Source: CAVPEW01 sp050247895
Lineage (GTDB): Bacteria > Actinomycetota > Acidimicrobiia > Acidimicrobiales > VFJN01
Assembly: GCA_050247895.1 (NCBI GenBank)
Contig: JBFWTJ010000126.1
Span: forward strand, 1 to 10,508
DNA: 10,508 nucleotides
Direction: 5' to 3'
Shown here: piece after piece, positions 5,897 through 10,508 of the stretch
How the letters are laid out: the number at the start of each line of letters is the position of its first letter
Numbering within the stretch: position 1 is the stretch's first letter
Notes under the pieces: generated by a model
Seen by the model: the letters and a program-made list of their open reading frames with translations, nothing else
Database searches by the model: none
What the model was told of the DNA's origin: nothing
Position numbers and translations under genes: made by a program

Positions 5897-7873
5897 GTGG
5901 ACCACCGCCCGCGGCCGGGGCCCGCCGGCCCTCGGCGCCCGGTCGCGTGGGGCCTGCCCCTCGCCGTCGCCGCGGCCTCCGGCCTCCTCCTGGCCACCGA
6001 GGACCTGCCGGTCTCGCACCACGGGACGGTCGACCCGGCCCACGCCGTGGTGGTGGACGGGACCGTCGTGCGCCCCACGTACCCCGGCAAGGTCCGCTAC
6101 GAGCACCCCGTCACCGGTCGCACCGTCGAGGTGGGGGTCGACCTGTGGAGCACCGACCTGCCCGGCGTCGGGCGCCCGGTGCGCCTGCGGGTCGACCGCC
6201 GCAACCCGCTGAGCGTCGCGGTCGACGGCGACCGGCCGGGCTGGTGGGTCAACCTGCCGCTGTACCTGGCCGCGGCCGGCCTGGCCGTCGTACCGGGCGC
6301 CACCCGTGCCTTCGGTCGCCGCCGAACCCGCCGGCTGGTCGCGTCGCCCTCCCCCGGCTTCAGGATGCTCGGCGCGCTGTCGCGGACCTGGCCCGGCCGG
6401 GCCCGCCTCCACCTCTACCCCGCCGACGCGCCTGCGGAGTCGCCCCCGCTGTGCTCGATCCGGGTCCTCGACACGGCCCAGGCGCCCTTCGGCGTCGCCT
6501 TCCCGGTGGAGGTGAAGGGGTCGCCCCGGCCGATGGGACGGGTCGTGGCCCGGGTCGGCCCGCGGATCGCCTGGCCCGTCGGCCGTGCCCTGCGCACCGC
6601 CTCGCACCCCCGTCCCGCGGCGGTGGTCGAGGCCAGGGGCCTGGCGCCGGCGGCGGCGCCGACCGCGACGGCCGGACCGCTCCTCGACGGCCTGCGCCCG
6701 CTCGCCCCGCCGCTGGCCGTCGCCCTGGCCGCCCTGGTGCTCGCCGCCGGCACCGCGGTGGTGACCGCCGACAACCAGGCTCGGGCCCAGGCCGTGCTGC
6801 GCGAGGGCCGGCCCGTGCTGGGCGAGGTGACCGGACGCGAATCGGGCGACACGATCGTGGTGCTGCGGGTCGAGGACGGCGACGGCGAGCTGACGACCCG
6901 GGCCCCGGCGACCTACGCCGACCAGCTCCCCCTGGGCATGGTGTACCCGCTCCGGCTCGACCCGTCCGACCCCGCCCGTGCCGTCCTGGAGATGCAGCCC
7001 TACGACCGGGCCACCCCGGTGGGCTGGGCCGCCGCGGGGGCCGTGGCCGCAGCGTGGTGGGCGGCGTGGCGGTGGAGGTGGCAGCGCCTCGGCCGTCGGT
7101 CCGCCGCCGGCGGGCCCTTCGCCGGGGCGACGGCGCGCACCGTCGAGGGTGGCGGGATGCGGAGCACCGTCCACCTGCTCGACCCGGACGGGCGCCCCGT
7201 GGCCGAGGTGCGCACGACCCGCCCGCTCGACGGCCCGGTGACCCTCGCCGGCGGGGCGACGCCGGGCGGACCGGTCGCGCTGTGGTCCCCGGCGGGACGC
7301 CCGGTCGCCGCCTGGTCCCCCCTCCGCGCGCCGGAGGTGGGTGACGACGACCTGCTGGTCGGGTCGGCCCCCGCGCACGACCGGCCCGGCTCGCCCCGGC
7401 ACCTGCCGTTGCGGCTGCCCGCGTCGGTCGAGGCCCGCGCCTGGATGGGGGCCTCGGGCGTCGCCCTCGGGAGCACGCCGTTGCTCGTCGCGCTGGTCGC
7501 CGGCCTCCACCCGCTGCTGGCCGCCCCTCTGCTGGCCCCGGCGGCATGGCTGGCCTGGCGCGGGGCGCGGGTCGGGGTGACCGCCGAGCACGGCGGCCTC
7601 GTGGCCCGCAACCTCCTCGGGACCCGGCACGTGGCGTGGGCGGACGTCGAGATGATCGACCTCGCCGACGTGCCCTGGTGGGGACAGCCGGTGCTCTGGG
7701 TGCCCCGGGTCCGAAGGGCCGGGCGCCGGCGGGTCCGGCTGGAGGCCCTGGCCGTCCCGGCCTACACCGAGCGCGCCCGCCACCTCCGCGCCCTCCGGTC
7801 CCTCGTCGCTTGGGCCGACCGCTCGGGCGTGCCGGTGGACCAGGAGCTGCGCCGCGCCGCCCTGATGCCCTGA
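5897..7873 (+). CDS. Membrane protein with two DUF3592-like modules and a PH-like domain
   Basis: 658-residue multi-pass protein of unknown function. Unit 1: helix at about 16-34, a beta-rich DUF3592-like domain at 45-115 (VVVDGTVVRPTYPGKVRYEH, then VRLRVDRRNPLSVAV), helix at 117-135, and a soluble segment to about 268. Unit 2 repeats this: helix 269-290, domain 294-366 (RPVLGEVTGRESGDTIVVLR, then YPLRLDPSDPARAVL), helix 374-392, soluble segment to about 510. A helical hairpin (515-553) leads to a C-terminal PH-like domain (556-645) recognised by VGVTAEHGGLVARNLLGTRH and VAWADVEMIDL, the pattern of bacterial PH domains in actinobacterial membrane proteins. The family calls are by pattern and are moderate in certainty. 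The start GTG directly abuts the upstream stop (TGAGTG) with no ribosome site at a normal distance, so translation likely depends on the upstream gene. It is convergent with the M48-like gene. Confidence 0.85.
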   Translation: MDHRPRPGPAGPRRPVAWGLPLAVAAASGLLLATEDLPVSHHGTVDPAHAVVVDGTVVRPTYPGKVRYEHPVTGRTVEVGVDLWSTDLPGVGRPVRLRVDRRNPLSVAVDGDRPGWWVNLPLYLAAAGLAVVPGATRAFGRRRTRRLVASPSPGFRMLGALSRTWPGRARLHLYPADAPAESPPLCSIRVLDTAQAPFGVAFPVEVKGSPRPMGRVVARVGPRIAWPVGRALRTASHPRPAAVVEARGLAPAAAPTATAGPLLDGLRPLAPPLAVALAALVLAAGTAVVTADNQARAQAVLREGRPVLGEVTGRESGDTIVVLRVEDGDGELTTRAPATYADQLPLGMVYPLRLDPSDPARAVLEMQPYDRATPVGWAAAGAVAAAWWAAWRWRWQRLGRRSAAGGPFAGATARTVEGGGMRSTVHLLDPDGRPVAEVRTTRPLDGPVTLAGGATPGGPVALWSPAGRPVAAWSPLRAPEVGDDDLLVGSAPAHDRPGSPRHLPLRLPASVEARAWMGASGVALGSTPLLVALVAGLHPLLAAPLLAPAAWLAWRGARVGVTAEHGGLVARNLLGTRHVAWADVEMIDLADVPWWGQPVLWVPRVRRAGRRRVRLEALAVPAYTERARHLRALRSLVAWADRSGVPVDQELRRAALMP

Positions 7874-7891
7874 GGACCGCCGGATGCCCCA

Positions 7892-8842
7892 TCAGCGGCG
7901 TGGGGTGCGCCGCGGCCGGGCATCGCCCGGCGCCACGTCGGTCGCGTCGGGCCCGACGTCGGGGAGGAGGGCCAGGCGCTCGTCGAGCGACGGTGCCAGG
8001 GCCAGCGCACGGAGCTCGGGCGCCTGCCGGCGGGCGTGGGGCACGGGCTCGAACCACAGCAGGGCCGTGTCGGCGTCGAGCGCGTCCACCGCCGTCGGGT
8101 CGTCGCGCAACCTCGCCAGCGCCCGGCGCAGCGCGTCCGGGTGCCGGGTCGTGGCGACGGCCAGGGCGTCGGCGCCGTGGTCGGTGGCCCGCACGGCGGA
8201 CCTCTGCAGCAGCTCGGCGAAGACCATCGTCGGCCAGGTCGCGACGAGTCCCAACCAGCCCCGGAAGTTCCACGGGTCCTCGCGGAACGAGAGGTGGGCG
8301 GCGATCGCGCTGCTCGTGCACGCGGTGATCACCGAACGGGCCGCGGTGTCGAACCGGCGGACCGCCCACATCTCGGCCGCGAGCACGGCCTCGAGCTCGT
8401 CGCGCCGCAGCTTTTCGATCAGGCCCGTCGTGACCACGATCGTCGTGTCGGCGGGCCGGCGGCCCACGGCGAGGGCGTTCGGCGCGTCGTCGGCGAGCAG
8501 CGCGGCCCGCACCCGGGGCACGCCCACGGCCAGGGCGAGCCCCTCCAGCAGGTTGTCCACCACGGGAACCTCGCCGGGCCGCAGGTCGGTGGCGCCCACC
8601 CGGCGCACCGTCGCCTCCTCGACGTGTCGCACCTTCCACCCCACGAGGACCACGGACAGGACCAGGCCGATCGCGGCGCTGACCCCCAGGCCGAGGCCGA
8701 CCGAGGGCCCGCCGCGCGCCGCCAGCCCGCCGCCGACGAACCACACGCCCATCGTGGCCACGAGCCACAGGTTCGCGACCGAGACGACCAGCACCACGGC
8801 GATCCGTCGCCGGTTGCGCGCCCGCACCTCGTCCAGCCCCAC
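7892..8842 (-). CDS. Degenerate M48 (HtpX-like) membrane pseudopeptidase
   Basis: 316 residues. Two N-terminal membrane helices (about 13-37 and 45-69) precede a domain with clear M48 hallmarks: VVDNLLEGLALAVGVPRVR, then PNALAVGRRPADTTIVVTTG and LIEKLRRDELEAVLA. Where active members have HExxH, residues 156-160 read AEMWA (bases 8363-8377). Both zinc-binding histidines are alanine while the catalytic Glu157 remains. The third zinc ligand, a Glu in the ExxAD motif, appears as Asp221 in DHGAD. Loss of the metal site with an intact reading frame and intact flanking motifs points to a kept non-catalytic role, not decay. The start GTG is the most upstream in-frame choice; no ribosome site is evident. 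It follows rel by 49 bases on the same strand with no promoter box between, so it is probably cotranscribed with rel. A binding, chaperone or regulatory role at the membrane is only a guess. Confidence 0.88.
   Translation of the reverse strand: MGLDEVRARNRRRIAVVLVVSVANLWLVATMGVWFVGGGLAARGGPSVGLGLGVSAAIGLVLSVVLVGWKVRHVEEATVRRVGATDLRPGEVPVVDNLLEGLALAVGVPRVRAALLADDAPNALAVGRRPADTTIVVTTGLIEKLRRDELEAVLAAEMWAVRRFDTAARSVITACTSSAIAAHLSFREDPWNFRGWLGLVATWPTMVFAELLQRSAVRATDHGADALAVATTRHPDALRRALARLRDDPTAVDALDADTALLWFEPVPHARRQAPELRALALAPSLDERLALLPDVGPDATDVAPGDARPRRTPRR
7915..7931 (+). terminator. Possible terminator hairpin for the membrane operon
   Basis: GCCGGGC / GCCCGGC forms a perfect 7-base stem with a 3-base ATC loop, 41 bases past the stop of the PH-domain gene and inside the last codons of the convergent M48-like gene. 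There is no T-tract, and in DNA this GC-rich such stems arise by chance, so the call is weak. Confidence 0.22.
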
Positions 8843-8891
8843 GGCCGGCCATGGTCGCGCGTCCGCGGCGCGACGCGGGCGTGGGCCCGGC

Positions 8892-10508
8892 TCAGCCGCC
8901 CTTGCCGGGGACGACGCGGTAGGCGTCGTAGACGGCGTCGATGCCCCGCAGGGTCGACAGGAGGCTGTCGAGGTGGGCCGGGTCGGCCAGCTCGAACTCG
9001 AAGCGCATCTTGGACACCCGGTCCGAGCCGGTGTGGGTCGTCGAGGCCAGGATGTTCACGTGGTGGTCGGACATCGCCGCGGCCACGTCACGCAGCAGGC
9101 GGCCCCGGTCCAGCGCCTTCACCTCGATGGCGGCGACGAACACGCCCTGGTGCTCGGCGTCCCACTCCACGTCGATCAGCCGGTCGGCCTGGTCGCCGGC
9201 CAGCGACACCGCGTTGGCGCAGTCGGCCCGGTGCACGGTCACGCCACGGCCCCGGGTCACGAAGCCGATGATGTCGTCGCCGGGCACGGGCGTGCAGCAG
9301 CGCGACAGCCGGACCATCAGGTCGTCCAGGCCCTCGACGTGCACGCCGGCCACCGGGCGCTTGCGGCGCTGGCGGACCGTGGTGGGCAGGACCTGGTCCT
9401 GCTCGGTGGCCGGGTCGACCTCGCGCAGCTTGCGCACGACCCGGGCCGAGATCGACTTGGCCGAGACGTGGTTCTCGCCGATCGCGCCGTGCAGGGCGTC
9501 CAGGTCGACGTAGTTGAGCTCGGTGGCCACGTCCTCGAGCAGCTTGCCCTTGGCCAGCTTCTGGACCGGCAGGCCCTCGCGCCGCAGCGCCTTGACCAGC
9601 TCCTCCCGCCCGTTCTCGACCGCGTCCTCCCGACGCTCCCGGGCGAACCACTGGCGGATCTTCGACGCGGCCCGGGTCGTGGCCACGAACTGGAGCCAGT
9701 CCCGCGACGGGCCCGCCCCCTCGACCTTGGACGTGAAGACCTCCAGCGTGTCGCCCGAGGCCAGCTTCGAGTCCAGCGGCACCAGCTTGCCGTTGACCCG
9801 GGCACCGATGCAGGCGTGGCCCACCTCGGTGTGGATCGAGTAGGCGAAGTCGACCGGCGTGGACCCCGCCGGCAGGGTGACGACCTTGCCCTTGGGCGTG
9901 AAGACGAAGACCTCGTCCTGCTCCAGGTCGACCTTGAGGTTCCGCATGAACTCCTCAGGGTCCGACGTCTCCTGCTGCCAGCCGACGATGCCGTTGAGCC
10001 AGGCCATGTCGGCCGCCGGGTTGGACGGGTCGGGGTCCTTGTAGCTCCAGTGGGCGGCCACGCCCTGCTCGGCCCGGGTGTGCATCTCCCAGGTCCGGAT
10101 CTGCACCTCCAGCGGTTTGCCCTGGGGCCCGATCACCGTGGTGTGCAGCGACTGGTACAGGTTGAACTTGGGCATGGCCACGTAGTCCTTGAACCGGCCC
10201 TGGACCGGCTTCCAGGCGGCGTGGATCGAGCCCAGCGCGGCGTAGCAGTCCTTGACCGAGTCGACGATGACCCGGATCCCGACCAGGTCGAAGATGTCGT
10301 CGAACTCCCGGCCCTTGACCACCATCTTCTCGTAGATGCTCCACAGGTGCTTGGGCCGGCCGGTGACCTCGGCGTTGATGCGCAGGTCGACCAGGCGGGT
10401 GCGGACCTCCTCGAGGACCTGGGCCAGGTAGATCTCCCGCTCCGGGCTGCGGGTGTCGACCATGTGGTCGATCTCGGCGTAGCGCTTGGGGTGCATGGCC
10501 GCGAAGGA
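8892..10508 (-). CDS. rel: Bifunctional Rel (p)ppGpp synthetase/hydrolase, 5' part missing
   Basis: Stringent-response enzyme that transfers pyrophosphate from ATP to GDP/GTP, and normally also hydrolyses (p)ppGpp. The last 538 residues are here; the reading frame runs off the edge (SFAAMHPKRYAEI at the cut), so the N-terminal HD hydrolase domain, about 200 residues, lies outside. The synthetase domain shows GRPKHLWSIYEKM, FDDIFDLVGIRVIVD, RFKDYVAMPKFNLYQSLHTT and LEVQIRTWEMHTRAEQGVAAHW. RFKD (bases 10185-10196) is the RxKD form found in bifunctional Rel, not the ExDD of RelA-only synthetases. A TGS domain (VFVFTPKGKVVTLPAGSTPV) follows, then a helical region. Next comes the zinc-finger-like segment CCTPVPGDDIIGFVTRGRG...HRADC (from base 9299 down) and a C-terminal ACT domain ending at GKGG. 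The C-terminal regulatory half is complete, consistent with ribosome-based sensing of uncharged tRNA. Confidence 0.97.
   Translation of the reverse strand, partial: SFAAMHPKRYAEIDHMVDTRSPEREIYLAQVLEEVRTRLVDLRINAEVTGRPKHLWSIYEKMVVKGREFDDIFDLVGIRVIVDSVKDCYAALGSIHAAWKPVQGRFKDYVAMPKFNLYQSLHTTVIGPQGKPLEVQIRTWEMHTRAEQGVAAHWSYKDPDPSNPAADMAWLNGIVGWQQETSDPEEFMRNLKVDLEQDEVFVFTPKGKVVTLPAGSTPVDFAYSIHTEVGHACIGARVNGKLVPLDSKLASGDTLEVFTSKVEGAGPSRDWLQFVATTRAASKIRQWFARERREDAVENGREELVKALRREGLPVQKLAKGKLLEDVATELNYVDLDALHGAIGENHVSAKSISARVVRKLREVDPATEQDQVLPTTVRQRRKRPVAGVHVEGLDDLMVRLSRCCTPVPGDDIIGFVTRGRGVTVHRADCANAVSLAGDQADRLIDVEWDAEHQGVFVAAIEVKALDRGRLLRDVAAAMSDHHVNILASTTHTGSDRVSKMRFEFELADPAHLDSLLSTLRGIDAVYDAYRVVPGKGG

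Noticed and set aside
5210..7783. 857-codon open frame antisense to the membrane operon
   Set aside because: The composition is Gly/Arg/Pro repeats typical of GC-driven shadow frames. The plus-strand genes have membrane helices, a ribosome site and recognisable domains.
7887..7905. CCCCA/TGGGG stem with a 9-base loop at the convergent junction
   Set aside because: A five-base stem with a long loop and no T-tract; the nearby 7915-7931 stem is the better, still weak, candidate.
7892..8842. Reading the M48-like gene as a decayed pseudogene
   Set aside because: The frame is uninterrupted, the membrane helices and flanking motifs are intact, and the changes are focused on the metal ligands, which fits a functional non-catalytic protein better than decay.
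6360..8852. 830-codon minus-strand open frame starting at an ATG ten bases upstream of the M48-like start
   Set aside because: It is in a different frame from the M48-like gene, and its product is Arg/Pro/Gly-rich without motifs. The frame starting at 8842 shows clear M48 family patterns, so the GTG start is preferred over this ATG.
8855..8877. Alternative 6-base stems (TCGCGC/GCGCGA or CGCGTC/GACGCG) in the rel to M48-like spacer
   Set aside because: The stems are short and mutually exclusive, have no T-tract, and are expected by chance in such GC-rich DNA. They are not strong enough to call a terminator or attenuator.
8036..9271. 411-codon plus-strand open frame antisense to the M48-like gene and the rel 3' end
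   Set aside because: It overlaps two confidently identified genes on the other strand and encodes low-complexity sequence with no motif.

Overview
The window comes from a very GC-rich bacterium (clearly above 70% GC by eye, third codon positions almost all G or C). The rel, hisS and aspS neighbourhood, RNA starts without ribosome sites behind TANNNT boxes, and the membrane protein types all fit Actinomycetota. Class Acidimicrobiia is a possible guess, but nothing here proves it. Seven protein-coding genes fill nearly all of the sequence. There is no rRNA, tRNA, CRISPR array or insertion sequence, and no gene-free stretch over about 105 bases.

Left region (about 1-3040, minus strand): a two-gene translation operon, hisS (histidyl-tRNA synthetase) followed by aspS (aspartyl-tRNA synthetase). 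They overlap by 4 bases (ATGA). The AspRS carries the His and Gly residues linked to the non-discriminating type that also charges tRNA-Asn. A short hairpin lies just after aspS.

Centre (3041-5255): a 103-base divergent spacer separates hisS from a plus-strand oligopeptidase B-like serine peptidase. Each gene has the same box, CTACGCTCGC, in mirror orientation just before its ATG and no Shine-Dalgarno site. This suggests two back-to-back leaderless promoters.

Right centre (5330-7873, plus strand): a two-gene membrane operon. It holds a 188-residue four-helix protein with a Pro/Ala-rich tail, then, directly abutting it, a 658-residue membrane protein. The larger protein is built from two copies of a helix / DUF3592-like domain / helix unit followed by a C-terminal bacterial PH-like domain. 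Neither has an assigned function.

Right region (7892 to the edge, minus strand): the C-terminal three quarters of a long Rel (p)ppGpp synthetase/hydrolase, then a downstream membrane protein with the M48 (HtpX-like) peptidase fold. The zinc-binding HExxH of that protein reads AEMWA, so it is almost certainly a pseudoprotease. It is convergent with the PH-domain gene, with 17-18 bases between them.

Rel, HisRS and AspRS are linked in function: Rel senses uncharged tRNA on stalled ribosomes, and the synthetases set the charging level. The membrane genes and the dead M48 homologue sit between rel and hisS and are the least explained part. No defence system, prophage or other dedicated mobile system was found.
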